A stretch of 64,000 bases of DNA from Streptomyces sp. CB02923 (GTDB lineage: Bacteria > Actinomycetota > Actinomycetes > Streptomycetales > Streptomycetaceae), in NCBI RefSeq assembly GCF_001905005.1, contig NZ_LWKZ01000012.1:1045061-1109060 (forward strand), in the 5' to 3' direction. A program made the position numbers and the translations under genes. This document shows positions 17,553 through 25,859 of this stretch, one piece after another. Each line of letters starts with the position of its first letter. Within the stretch, counting starts at the first letter, position 1. A model generated the notes under the pieces. That model was not told the DNA's origin, ran no database searches, and saw nothing but the letters and a program-made list of their open reading frames with translations.

Positions 17553-17586
17553 CGGGCGGGCCCCGCCGTTGCGGGATGCCCGCCCG
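17553..17586. terminator. Terminator between convergent GNAT and hydrolase genes
   Basis: Outer 9-bp perfect stem (17553-17561 with 17578-17586) plus an inner CCCGC/GCGGG stem and a small loop, directly after the repeat and just beyond the hydrolase stop. Confidence 0.6.
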
Positions 17587-17614
17587 GTGCGGGATGCGCC
17601 CGCCCGGGGCGCCG

Positions 17615-18451
17615 TCAGGCGTGCAGTGCCTTCACGAGGGTTTCCGCGAACTCGGCGGGGTGCGTGGTCAGACCGGTGTGCCCGCCGGGGAAGTGCAGGA
17701 GTTCCGTGCCGAACTGCCCGGCCAGGAAGGCGGCCGGCCGGTAGGACAGCTCGCCGCGCGAGTCCTCGCCGCCGGCCAGGACGAGCCGGTCCGACAGGGC
17801 CTTCAGCCGGTGGAGGTCCGGGGCGTAGGACATGAAGGCGGGGACGATGCGCCCGACGAAGTACGGCAGGTTGGCCATCGTCTGTTCGGCCCGTGCTGCC
17901 GCCTGCGGCGGGAGTTTCAGTTCGGGCTGCGGCGCGGCGGCGCTGCCGTCCTTCTTCAGGCCCGCGGAGAACACGGCCATCGCCGGCATGAGCCCCTGGG
18001 CGTGGAACGTTTCCTCCACGCGTGCGACGAGGGCGCGGTGTTCGGCGGCGTCCGGCAGGACCTCGACCACCGGCGGCTCGTGCGCCACGACGCGGGTGAT
18101 GCGTTCGGGACGGGTGGTGAGCAGGTGCAGGGAGGCGATGGCGCCCGAGCTGATGCCGAGCACCCGGGCGGGCTCTCCGGGCGACAGCATCTCCAGCATC
18201 CGGAACGCGTCGTCGGCGTGCTCGGCCACGCGCTGCCCGGCCGCGGGGTCGTCCAGCACGCTGCGCGACATGCCGCGCGGGTCGTACGTCGCGACGGTGT
18301 AGGCGGCGGCCAGCTCGTCGGCCATGCCGTCGAAGGCGGCCGCGCCGCCCGCCCCTCCGGGTATCAGCAGCAGGAGCGGGCCCCGGCCGCGTACTTCGTA
18401 GTGCAGGGTCGCGCCGTTCACGCGCAGACTGCCGGTGGTCGGGCCGGTCAT
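17615..18451 (-). CDS. Alpha/beta hydrolase
   Basis: 278-residue cytoplasmic alpha/beta-hydrolase: oxyanion segment LLLLIPGGAGGAAAFDG, nucleophile elbow GISSGAIAS (serine in the G-x-S-x-G position), an acid region around VLAGGEDS, and a late histidine in FPGGHTGLTTHP. Substrate unknown. The ATG at 18451 has GAAGGAG upstream and overlaps the TetR gene stop by four bases (ATGA), so the two are translationally coupled. The hydrolase is therefore probably the main target of its own repressor's operon. Confidence 0.88.
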   Translation of the reverse strand: MTGPTTGSLRVNGATLHYEVRGRGPLLLLIPGGAGGAAAFDGMADELAAAYTVATYDPRGMSRSVLDDPAAGQRVAEHADDAFRMLEMLSPGEPARVLGISSGAIASLHLLTTRPERITRVVAHEPPVVEVLPDAAEHRALVARVEETFHAQGLMPAMAVFSAGLKKDGSAAAPQPELKLPPQAAARAEQTMANLPYFVGRIVPAFMSYAPDLHRLKALSDRLVLAGGEDSRGELSYRPAAFLAGQFGTELLHFPGGHTGLTTHPAEFAETLVKALHA

Positions 18452-19041
18452 GAGGAATCTCCTTCGTGGGACGGGGGCCAGTGCTCCAGGAGGGTGTGCA
18501 GGGCGTCGAGGGCGCGGTTCCACGAGCGCTGCGGCGAACGCTTGTGGGCGAAGCCGCCGGCGGCTTCCAGCGCGACGAAGCCGTGGAACGTGCTGCGCAG
18601 CAACCGGACCGCGTCGGTCAGGTCCGGTTCGGCCAGGCCGTAGCCGCGCAGCATGCCGTACGTCAGCTCGACCGCGCGCCGCGGGCCGGGCGCGTTCGCG
18701 GCCAGTTCCGGGTCGATGGTGAGCGGCAGCTGCGTCGCCATGTAGCGGCCGGGGTGCCTGCTCGCGTACTCCCGCCAGGCGTTGGCGAACGCGACCAGCG
18801 CTTCCTTGCCCGCGCGCCCGGCGGTCGCCTCGGCGATACGGATGGTCTTCTCGTCCGCCGCCAGCAGCGCGATCCGTCCGCGCAGGTCCTCCAGGCCGCG
18901 GACGTGCGTGTACAGGCTCGCGTCCTTCACGCCGAGCCGCCGCGCCACCTGCGACATGGTCACCTGGTCGAGTCCGACCTCGTCCGCCAGTTCGGCGCCC
19001 GCGACGGTCACTCGCTCCGCCGTCAGTCCGGCCCGCACCAT
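18448..19041 (-). CDS. TetR/AcrR-family regulator with C-terminal WHG-like domain
   Basis: 197 residues. The HTH is clear (LADEVGLDQVTMSQVARRLG, then VKDASLYTHVRGLEDLRGRI). The C-terminal part (YASRHPGRYMATQL, STFHGFVALEAAGGFAHKR) matches the TetR_C_33/WHG-type ligand domain found in many streptomycetes. First gene of an operon with the hydrolase. The ATG at 19041 follows AGGAGGG. A palindromic site at 19078-19092 lies in its promoter region, arguing for autoregulation. Ligand unknown. Confidence 0.88.
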   Translation of the reverse strand: MVRAGLTAERVTVAGAELADEVGLDQVTMSQVARRLGVKDASLYTHVRGLEDLRGRIALLAADEKTIRIAEATAGRAGKEALVAFANAWREYASRHPGRYMATQLPLTIDPELAANAPGPRRAVELTYGMLRGYGLAEPDLTDAVRLLRSTFHGFVALEAAGGFAHKRSPQRSWNRALDALHTLLEHWPPSHEGDSS

Positions 19042-19077
19042 GTGCCCTCCTCGTGTTCCTAGACCCCTTAGCTGTTT

Positions 19078-19092
19078 CCTAGGGGCCCTAGG
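19078..19092. promoter_or_regulatory. Palindromic operator candidate upstream of TetR-hydrolase operon
   Basis: CCTAGGGGCCCTAGG is a 15-bp palindrome with one central base, 37 bp before the TetR start. Related half-sites (CCTAG at 19059 and CCCTAGGG near 19106) surround it. It is the obvious binding site for the adjacent repressor. Confidence 0.65.
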
Positions 19093-19110
19093 TATAGCCT
19101 ACGAGCCCTA

Positions 19111-19164
19111 GGGAGAGCAAAGTGAATAGGGAGAGCAACGGGAATAGGGAGAGCGAAGGGAAAA
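19111..19164. repeat. Three 18-bp tandem repeats
   Basis: Three units of the form GGGAGAGCAANNNGAATA lie between the TetR promoter and the DUF4240 terminator. Non-coding and unusually purine-rich on the plus strand. Confidence 0.7.
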
Positions 19165-19197
19165 CGCCGCGCCCCGCCGGGGAGGCGGGACGCGGCG
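19165..19197. terminator. DUF4240 gene terminator
   Basis: Inverted repeat 19165-19178 with 19184-19197 (one mismatch), 27 bp beyond the DUF4240 stop. Confidence 0.7.
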
Positions 19198-19224
19198 CCC
19201 GGTGGTCCTGTGCCGGGGCGGGCG

Positions 19225-19743
19225 TCAGGTGCCGAAGCGTTCCCACAGCCGGGGGAAGCGTTCCGCCAGGGTGCGGTCGTCGTCGAGGTCGAGGTAGGTG
19301 CCGAGCGGTTCGCGGGGCTGGGGCGGCAGGCCCAGGTCCGGCATCTCGGCGCCGGTGAGCTGTTCGTACGCCTCGTCCGCCGCGTAGCCGAGCTCCTCCG
19401 CGTCGCCGTCCACCTCGTCGTCGAAGGTGTCCAGCAGTTCGGCGAGGTGGTCGGGGTCGTGCAGCGCGCCCTCGAAGACCTCCCGGCCCTGGCCGATCAG
19501 CCAGCTGCGGAAGCAGTCGAAGGCGTCGTCGCTCGCGCCGCCCAGCAGGATGCCGGCCGCGGCCCACAGGTCCCAGCTGTAGGCGCGGTTGTCGCGGGAC
19601 TCGAAGTGCCGGGCGAAGTCCACCACCGCGTCGGGATCGCGTGCCACCAGTCGTTCGACGAGCGCGTCCGCCTGCTCCTCGGGGTCGCCCTCGGCGGCCT
19701 CACGGGAGCTGTCGATCAGCTGCCAGAACTCCGTCTCGTCCAT
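19225..19743 (-). CDS. DUF4240 domain protein
   Basis: 172-residue acidic soluble protein beginning MDETEFWQLIDSSREAAEGD, the characteristic DUF4240 opening (FW.LI), followed by YSWDLWAAAGILLGGASDD and FRSWLIGQGREVFEGAL. The family has no known biochemical role; it is common in actinobacteria and is sometimes found near polymorphic-toxin genes. ATG start at 19743. The SDR gene is divergent. Recognition is by motif memory; function unknown. Confidence 0.82.
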   Translation of the reverse strand: MDETEFWQLIDSSREAAEGDPEEQADALVERLVARDPDAVVDFARHFESRDNRAYSWDLWAAAGILLGGASDDAFDCFRSWLIGQGREVFEGALHDPDHLAELLDTFDDEVDGDAEELGYAADEAYEQLTGAEMPDLGLPPQPREPLGTYLDLDDDRTLAERFPRLWERFGT

Positions 19744-19896
19744 CACGGGTCCAGCATCGTTGCTGCCGCACGGCGCCGCACGCGGACTACCCCAGATGCG
19801 ACGGTGTCGTTATCCGCGTCCCTTCGCGCGGAAAAGCGGACACAAGGTGTCGGGTTTCGGCGCGAAGGTCGTGCCATGCGAGAAGGAGAGACCACC

Positions 19897-20886
19897 ATGG
19901 CCGAGGCAATCACCCCACGGACACCGCTCACCGGGAAGGTCGCGCTGGTCGCCGGGGCCACGCGCGGCGCGGGCCGGGCGATGGCGGTGGAGCTGGGCCG
20001 GGCCGGCGCCACGGTCTACGTCACCGGCCGTACGACCCGGGAGCACATCAGCGAGGTCGGCCGGGCCACGGAGACGATCGAGGAGACCGCGGAGCTGGTG
20101 ACGGCGGCGGGCGAGGCGGCCCGCAGGGCCCGGTCCGAAGGCGGTGCGGCGGTCCCGGCCGGGTGCGGCACCGGCATCGCCGTACCGACGGACCATCTGG
20201 ACCCGGCGGCCGTACGGGCACTGGTCGAGCGTATCGACCGCGAGCAGGGGCGGCTGGACATCCTCGTCAACGACCTGTGGGGCGGTGACGTGCATGTCGA
20301 GTGGGGCAAGAAGATGTGGGAGCACGACCTGGAGAAGGGGCTGCGCGTCCTGCGGCTCGGCGTGGAGAGCCACATCGTCACCAGCAGTTGCGCGCTGCCG
20401 CTGCTGATCCGCCGGCCCGGCGGGCTGGTGGTGGAGGTGACGGACGGCACTGCGGAGTTCAACCGCCGCTACCGCGAGCCCTTCTACTACGACCTGGCCA
20501 AGAGCGGGCCGATCAGGATGGCGAAGGGGCTCGCCGAGGAGCTGCCGGAGTACGGGTGTACGGCGGTGTGCCTGACGCCGGGCTGGCTGCGGTCGGAGGC
20601 CATGCTGGACACGTACTTCAAGGTCACCGAGGAGAACTGGCTCGCGGGCTGCGAGCAGAACCCGCACTTCGCGATCTCCGAGACACCGGTGTTCGTCGGG
20701 CGGGCGCTGGCGGCGCTGGCGGGCGACCCGGACGTGGCCCGCTTCAACGGGCAGGCCCTGTCCAGCGGCGGCCTGGCGAAGGAGTACGGCTTCACGGACG
20801 TGGACGGGTCGGCGCCGGACGCCTGGCGCTACATCACCGAGGTGGAGCACGAGGGCAAGCCGGCGGACACGACCGGATACCGGTAG
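19897..20886 (+). CDS. Short-chain dehydrogenase/reductase
   Basis: 329-residue classical SDR. Cofactor motif GATRGAGRA (near residue 26), the NDLWGGD loop in the usual NNAG position, and catalytic YDLAK (Tyr-x-x-x-Lys), with the C-terminal extension GLAKEYGFTDVDG. The full-length, tail-extended form resembles a group of oxidoreductases often paired with WYL or TetR regulators. The ATG at 19897 has AGAAGGAGAG upstream. It is convergent with the WYL regulator at 20935, which may sense a related metabolite. Substrate unknown. Confidence 0.87.
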   Translation: MAEAITPRTPLTGKVALVAGATRGAGRAMAVELGRAGATVYVTGRTTREHISEVGRATETIEETAELVTAAGEAARRARSEGGAAVPAGCGTGIAVPTDHLDPAAVRALVERIDREQGRLDILVNDLWGGDVHVEWGKKMWEHDLEKGLRVLRLGVESHIVTSSCALPLLIRRPGGLVVEVTDGTAEFNRRYREPFYYDLAKSGPIRMAKGLAEELPEYGCTAVCLTPGWLRSEAMLDTYFKVTEENWLAGCEQNPHFAISETPVFVGRALAALAGDPDVARFNGQALSSGGLAKEYGFTDVDGSAPDAWRYITEVEHEGKPADTTGYR

Positions 20887-20895
20887 GCGACGCGG

Positions 20896-20926
20896 GGGCC
20901 GGGGCGTCCGCGGGGTGTCCCGGCCC
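20896..20926. terminator. Bidirectional terminator between SDR and WYL genes
   Basis: GGGCCGGG-type arm at 20896-20903 pairs with CCCGGCCC at 20919-20926, inside the 48-bp gap of convergent genes. Confidence 0.6.
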
Positions 20927-20934
20927 GGCCGCCG

Positions 20935-21906
20935 TCATGGCTCCCCGTACAGCCCGCGCATACGTGCCGCCGCGGTGGCGAAACGGTCCCGCAGCTCCGG
21001 CGGCGCCAGCACCTCCGCCTCCGGGCCGAGGCCGAGCAGCTGGCTGTAGGCGACGTCCAGGGACTCGACGGGCAGGGCGACGGTGAGCCGCCCCTGCTCG
21101 TCGGGCCCGTCCGCCCGTTCCACCGCTTCCTCGGCAGCGGCGCGGTCGGTCACGTGCCGCAGCTGCCGGGCGCCCGCGGGGGTCAGCCGTACGGTCACCT
21201 CGTCCCGCAGGATCGAGCGGGCGAACTGGGCGGCCCGCTCCGCCCAGAAGGCGGGCAGGTCGAAGTCCGGGCTGCGGGTGAAGCGGTCGGCGAGGGGGGT
21301 GACGGCGGTGAAACGGTCGATGCGGTACACCCGCATGTCCGCGCCGGCCCGTGCCGCGAGGTACCAGACACCCGCCTTGAGCACCAGGCCGTACGGCTCC
21401 AACTCCCGCTCCACCTCGGCGTCCTGGCGGCGGTAGCGGGCGGTGACGCGCCGGTCGTCCCAGACCGCGTCCGCGACGGCGGGCAGCAGGTCAGGGGTGG
21501 CCGGTTCGCGGTACCAGGCGGGCGCGTCGAGGTGGAAGCGCCGGGCGGCGCCGTCCGCGGCGTCCCGCAGCTCGGGCAGCAGCGCGGCGGAGACCTTCAG
21601 GCGGGCGGCGGACGCGACGTCCGCGAGCCCCATGTCGCGCAGCGCGGCGGGCACGCCGGACAGGAACAGGGCCTCCGCCTCGCTGCGGCCGAGGCCGGTC
21701 AGCCGGGTCCGGTAGCCGCCGATCAGGCGGTAGCCGCCGGCCCGCCCGCGGTCCGCGTAGACGGGCACGCCGGCCTCGGAGAGGGAGAGCACGTCGCGGG
21801 CGACCGTCCGCTCCGACACCTCCAGCTCCCGCGCCAGCTCGGCGGCCGTCATCGACGGGCGGGACTGGAGGAGCAGCACCATTCTGATCAGCCGGGCAGC
21901 ACGCAT
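20935..21906 (-). CDS. WYL-domain (YafY-type) transcriptional regulator
   Basis: 323 residues: an N-terminal winged HTH (MVLLLQSRPSMTAAELAREL, then VSERTVARDVLSLSEAGVPV) followed by a WYL domain (YGLVLKAGVWYLAARAGADMRVYRIDRF) and a WCX-like C-terminal extension. Such proteins act as repressors or activators; some sense nucleic acid or small ligands. The ATG at 21906 gives the usual short N-terminus. The longer frame upstream runs through a 9-bp repeat (GGAGACGAC) and is unlikely to be translated. Target not evident. Confidence 0.88.
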   Translation of the reverse strand: MRAARLIRMVLLLQSRPSMTAAELARELEVSERTVARDVLSLSEAGVPVYADRGRAGGYRLIGGYRTRLTGLGRSEAEALFLSGVPAALRDMGLADVASAARLKVSAALLPELRDAADGAARRFHLDAPAWYREPATPDLLPAVADAVWDDRRVTARYRRQDAEVERELEPYGLVLKAGVWYLAARAGADMRVYRIDRFTAVTPLADRFTRSPDFDLPAFWAERAAQFARSILRDEVTVRLTPAGARQLRHVTDRAAAEEAVERADGPDEQGRLTVALPVESLDVAYSQLLGLGPEAEVLAPPELRDRFATAAARMRGLYGEP

Positions 21907-22000
21907 GACCGCATCATGCCGCGCGCGGGCGCGTCCTGACGCGCCTGCCGTACGCGACGGAGACGACGGGGACGATGGAGACAACGGAGACGACGAAGAT

Positions 22001-22045
22001 CCCGTGCGGAGACCCCGGGCGCGGTTGAGGTGGTCTCCGCACGGG
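22001..22045. terminator. aceE terminator
   Basis: Perfect 13-bp arms 22001-22013 and 22033-22045 (CCCGTGCGGAGAC and its complement), beyond the aceE 3' repeat. Confidence 0.75.
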
Positions 22046-22113
22046 AGCGGGGGGCGCCGGACCGGGGTCCGGCGCGGGGGCGGACGCGGCGGGAGCGGCC
22101 CGCCGCGTCCGGT

Positions 22114-22193
22114 GGTGGCCTACAGGCCGTACCGGTGGCCTACAGGCCGTACCGGTGGCCCACAGGCCGTACCCGCGACCTACAGTCCGTACC
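22114..22193. repeat. Four 20-bp repeats over the aceE stop codon
   Basis: Units start at 22114, 22134, 22154 and 22174 (form GGTGGCCTACAGGCCGTACC). The last contains the aceE terminal codons RYGL and the TAG stop at 22180-22182. TAG recurs at 22140 and 22120; the copy at 22160 has changed to CCA. The repeats are therefore duplicated coding end plus stop. Confidence 0.9.
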
Positions 22194-24840
22194 GCTCCTT
22201 GGCCTCCTTGACCGTCTCCGCCTTCACGTCGCCGCGGCGGGCGAGGGCGGCCAGGGCCTGCACCACGACCGACTGCGCGTCGACGCCGAAGTGGCGGCGG
22301 GCCGCCTCGCGGGTGTCGGAGAGGCCGAAGCCGTCGGTGCCGACGGAGGTCCAGTCCTGCTCGACCCACGGCGCGATCTGGTCGGGCACGGCCCGCATCC
22401 AGTCGCTGACCGCGACGACCGGGCCGGGGGCACCGGCCAGCGCGCGGGTCACGTACGGGATGCGGTCCTCGCCGTCCAGGCGGGCGGCGTCGCACTCCAG
22501 CGCGTCGCGGCGCAGCTCCGTCCAGGACGGCGCCGACCAGATGTCCGCCGCCACGCCCCAGTCGCGGGCCAGGATCTCCTGGGCCTCCAGGATCCAGTGG
22601 ACGGCGGTACCGGAGGCCAGCAGCTGGAGGCGCGGCGCGTCGGCAGCGGCGGGCTCGGCCTCCTTGAAGCGGTAGAGGCCCTTGAGGATGCCTTCCTCGA
22701 CGCCCTCCGGCATGGCGGGCTGCACCTTGGTCTCGTTGTAGACCGTCAGGTAGTAGAAGACGTCCTCCGCCTGCGGGCCGTACATCCGGCGCAGGCCCTC
22801 CTTGACGATCACCGCGACCTCGTACGCGAACGCCGGGTCGTAGGAGAGCGCCGCCGGGTTGGTGGAGGCGATCAGGTGCGAGTGGCCGTCCGCGTGCTGG
22901 AGGCCCTCACCGGTCATCGTCGTACGGCCGGCCGTGGCGCCGATGACGAAGCCGCGGCCCAGCTGGTCGGCGAGCGCCCAGAACTGGTCGGCGGTGCGCT
23001 GCCAGCCGAACATCGAGTAGAAGATGTAGAACGGGATCATCGGCTCGCCGTGGGTGGCGTACGAGGTCGCCGCCGCGGTGAAGTCGGCCAGCGAACCGGC
23101 CTCCGTGATGCCCTCGTTGAGGATCTGGCCGTCCTTGGCTTCCTTGTAGTACAGGAGCTGGTCACGGTCGACCGGGTCGTAGGTCTGGCCGACGGGGGAG
23201 TAGAGCCCGGCGGACGGGAACAGCGACTCCATGCCGAAGGTACGGGCCTCGTCGGGCACGACCGGCACCCAGCGCTTGCCGGTCTCCTTGTCCCGCATCA
23301 GGTCCTTGACCAGGCGGACGAACGCCATGGTGGTGGCGATCTCCTGCGAGCCCGACCCCTTCTTCAGGGCGTCGAACGCCTTGTCGGCGGGCATCGGCAG
23401 CGGCTTGGCGACGACCTTGCGGGCCGGGGCCGGGCCGCCGAGGGCCGCGCGGCGCTGCCGCAGGTACTCCATCTCGGGGGAGTTCTCGTCCGGGCGGGCG
23501 TACGGCACCACGTCCGCGTCCAGGGCGCTGTCCGGGATCGGCAGCTCCAGGAGGTCGCGCATGGTGCGGAACTGCTCGCCGGTGAGCTTCTTCATCTGGT
23601 GGTTGGCGTTACGGGACTCGAAGCCCTCGCCGAGGGTGTAGCCCTTGACGGTCTGCGCCAGGATGACGGTCGGCGCGCCCTTGTGCTCGACGGCGGCCTT
23701 GTACGCGGCGTACACCTTGCGCGGCTCGTGGCCGGCGCGGGAGGTCTGGAACAGCTCCAGCAGCTTGGCGTCCGACAGGCCCTGGGCGATACGGCCCAGC
23801 GACGGGTCGGAGCCGAAGAAGTGCTCGCGCAGGTAGGCGGCGTCGCGGGTGGCGTACGTCTGGAACTGCGCGTCGGGGGTCTCGCGGAGGCGGCGCAGCA
23901 GGGCGCCGTCGACGTCCTGGGCGAAGACCTCGTCCCAGGCCTGGCCCCACAGGGACTTGACGACGTTCCAGCCCGCGGCGCGGAACTGGGCCTCCAGCTC
24001 CTGCACGATCTTGAAGTTGGGGCGGACCGGGCCGTCGAGGCGCTGGAGGTTGCAGTTGATGACGAAGGTCAGGTTGTCCAGGCCCTCGCGGCCGGCCAGT
24101 GCCAGTGCGGCCGTCGACTCGGGCTCGTCCATCTCGCCGTCGCCGAGGAACGCCCACACGTGGGAGTTGGCGGTGTCCTTGATGCCGCGGTGGTCCAGGT
24201 AGCGGTTGAAGCGCGCCTGGTAGATCGCGGAGAGCGGGCCCAGGCCCATGGAGACGGTGGGGAACTCCCACAGCCAGGGCAGGCGCCGCGGGTGCGGGTA
24301 GGAGGGCAGGCCGTCACCGGCCGCCTCCTGGCGGAAGCGGTCGAGCTGGTCCTCGGTGAGGCGGCCTTCGAGGAAGGCGCGGGCGTAGATGCCGGGGGAG
24401 GCGTGGCCCTGGATGTAGAGCTGGTCGCCCGACCCGTCGGCTTCCTTGCCGCGGAAGAAGTGCTGGAAGCCGGTCTCGTAGAGCCAGGCCGCCGAGGCGA
24501 AGGTGGCGATGTGGCCGCCGAGGCCGAGGCGGGAGCCGCGGGTGACCATGACGGCCGCGTTCCAGCGGTTCCACGCCGTGATCCGGGCCTCCATCGCCTC
24601 GTCACCCGGGAATTCGGGCTCGGCGGAGGTCGGGATGGTGTTGACGTAGTCGGTTTCGAGCGGCGCGAGGCCCGGAGCGTTGGTGTGCTCCACGGCACGG
24701 CGCATCAGGTACGCGGCGCGGTGCTCCCCTGCCGCCTTCGTGACGGCGTCCAGGGACTCGCGCCACTCGGCCGTCTCCTCCGGGTCGCGGTCCGGGACCT
24801 GGTCGAGCTGGCTGTACGGCATACGTACGGGATCGGGCAT
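22180..24840 (-). CDS. aceE: Pyruvate dehydrogenase E1 component, homodimeric type
   Basis: Thiamine-diphosphate enzyme that decarboxylates pyruvate and acetylates the lipoyl arm of E2. The 886 residues carry the ThDP motif (WAFLGDGEMDEPES, ending with NLTFVINCNLQRLDG), the AceE-specific N-terminus (DPEETAEWRESLDAV) and the transketolase pyrimidine domain (GEGLQHADGHS). The ATG at 24840 with AAAGGGG upstream is chosen; the reading frame continues upstream without a plausible start. The nearby GntR gene and sites at 24973-25007 suggest dedicated control. The E2 and E3 partners lie 3 kb away. Confidence 0.97.
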   Translation of the reverse strand: MPDPVRMPYSQLDQVPDRDPEETAEWRESLDAVTKAAGEHRAAYLMRRAVEHTNAPGLAPLETDYVNTIPTSAEPEFPGDEAMEARITAWNRWNAAVMVTRGSRLGLGGHIATFASAAWLYETGFQHFFRGKEADGSGDQLYIQGHASPGIYARAFLEGRLTEDQLDRFRQEAAGDGLPSYPHPRRLPWLWEFPTVSMGLGPLSAIYQARFNRYLDHRGIKDTANSHVWAFLGDGEMDEPESTAALALAGREGLDNLTFVINCNLQRLDGPVRPNFKIVQELEAQFRAAGWNVVKSLWGQAWDEVFAQDVDGALLRRLRETPDAQFQTYATRDAAYLREHFFGSDPSLGRIAQGLSDAKLLELFQTSRAGHEPRKVYAAYKAAVEHKGAPTVILAQTVKGYTLGEGFESRNANHQMKKLTGEQFRTMRDLLELPIPDSALDADVVPYARPDENSPEMEYLRQRRAALGGPAPARKVVAKPLPMPADKAFDALKKGSGSQEIATTMAFVRLVKDLMRDKETGKRWVPVVPDEARTFGMESLFPSAGLYSPVGQTYDPVDRDQLLYYKEAKDGQILNEGITEAGSLADFTAAATSYATHGEPMIPFYIFYSMFGWQRTADQFWALADQLGRGFVIGATAGRTTMTGEGLQHADGHSHLIASTNPAALSYDPAFAYEVAVIVKEGLRRMYGPQAEDVFYYLTVYNETKVQPAMPEGVEEGILKGLYRFKEAEPAAADAPRLQLLASGTAVHWILEAQEILARDWGVAADIWSAPSWTELRRDALECDAARLDGEDRIPYVTRALAGAPGPVVAVSDWMRAVPDQIAPWVEQDWTSVGTDGFGLSDTREAARRHFGVDAQSVVVQALAALARRGDVKAETVKEAKERYGL

Positions 24841-24972
24841 GGGTGGCCCCTTTCCGGACGGAGGAGGGAGGTGCGATGAGTGCTTGGCAGGCAGGGGTGT
24901 CGCGCCCCACGGACGACGATACGCCTCTGATCGATGATCGATCAACGCAAGTTGAAGGAAAAACCGCAGGTC

Positions 24973-25007
24973 GGCACGGGGTGCCAGCCTTTTGGGCACG
25001 GGGTGCC
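24973..25007. promoter_or_regulatory. Two identical 13-bp palindromes between aceE and the GntR gene
   Basis: GGCACGGGGTGCC occurs at 24973-24985 and 24995-25007, start to start 22 bp, about two helical turns, so both face the same side of the DNA. They lie 130-170 bp upstream of aceE and are candidate sites for the neighbouring FadR-type regulator. The pair is nested in a longer inverted repeat (CCGCAGGTCGGCA at 24964 with its complement at 25044-25056). Confidence 0.55.
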
Positions 25008-25029
25008 AGGCTGTCTGCGGCTCCGAATC

Positions 25030-25050
25030 GTCGGCAGAAGGACTGCCGAC
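25030..25050. terminator. Hairpin just beyond the GntR gene
   Basis: 8-bp perfect stem (25030-25037 with 25043-25050) and five-base loop, nine bases after the GntR stop. Confidence 0.6.
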
Positions 25051-25058
25051 CTGCGGAT

Positions 25059-25682
25059 TCAGACCCGGGGCGCGCAGCTCAGCACATGGGTCTTCAGCAA
25101 CTCGCCGATCCGCGGATCGCGCCGCCGGAACGCGTCCACGATCTCCTGGTGGTCGCGCGCGTGCGAGCGCGGCTCCGGGCTGAACCAGCGGATCGACAGC
25201 GTCGTCCACACCTCGACGCCCAGCGACTCCCAGGTGTGCAGCAGGACGGCGTTACGGGCGGCCCGCACGATCTCGCGGTGGAAGGCCACCGTGTGCCGCA
25301 CCTGCGCCTCGCCGTCACCGTGCCGGTCCGCCTCGCACAGCGCCGCCACCTCGCGATCCAGCGCCACCGTGTCCTCGGCCAGCCGCCCGGCGGCCAGCTC
25401 GGCGGCCACCTGCTCCAGACCGGCCCGCACGGGGTAGCTCTCCTTGAGGTCGTCGGCGGTCAGGTTCCGTACCCGTACGCCCTTGTTCGGGGCCGACTCG
25501 ATCAGCTGGAGTGACTCCAGCTCGCGCAGCGCCTCCCGTACGGGCGTCTGGCTGACCTCCAGCTCGACCGCGATCCGCCGTTCCACGATCCGCTCGCCGG
25601 GCTGCCACCGGCCGCTGACGATCCCTTCGAGGATGTGCTCGCGGATCTGCTCGCGGAGCGAATGGACGACGGGCGGGGTCAT
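25059..25682 (-). CDS. GntR-family (FadR subfamily, FCD domain) regulator
   Basis: 207 residues. N-terminal winged HTH (LREQIREHILEGIVSGRWQP, then SQTPVREALRELESLQLIE) and an all-helical FCD ligand domain with metal-binding-type histidines (RHTVAFHREIVRAARN, ARDHQEIVDAFRRRD). FCD regulators usually sense organic acids; its place between aceE and sucB makes pyruvate or a related acid a reasonable guess. The ATG at 25682 has GAAGGAG upstream. Same strand as aceE, which lies downstream. Confidence 0.9.
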   Translation of the reverse strand: MTPPVVHSLREQIREHILEGIVSGRWQPGERIVERRIAVELEVSQTPVREALRELESLQLIESAPNKGVRVRNLTADDLKESYPVRAGLEQVAAELAAGRLAEDTVALDREVAALCEADRHGDGEAQVRHTVAFHREIVRAARNAVLLHTWESLGVEVWTTLSIRWFSPEPRSHARDHQEIVDAFRRRDPRIGELLKTHVLSCAPRV

Positions 25683-25787
25683 GACGTGCTCCTTCAGAGC
25701 GTGCGGCAGACGGCGGCCAGGGGTCCCGTACCGGAAGGCGGTACGGGAGACCACCGCAGGACGGCCATTATCCGTGCAACGAAAACA

Positions 25788-25831
25788 GGTCGGCCCCGGC
25801 TCGTACGAACTCGTACGAACCGGGGCCGACC
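25788..25831. terminator. sucB terminator
   Basis: Long hairpin 25788-25799 with 25820-25831 (12-bp perfect outer stem), with an inner TCGTACGA repeat pairing. It lies 28 bp after the sucB stop. Confidence 0.8.
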
Positions 25832-25859
25832 CTGCACACCTACGGGGTGGCTACCGTGC

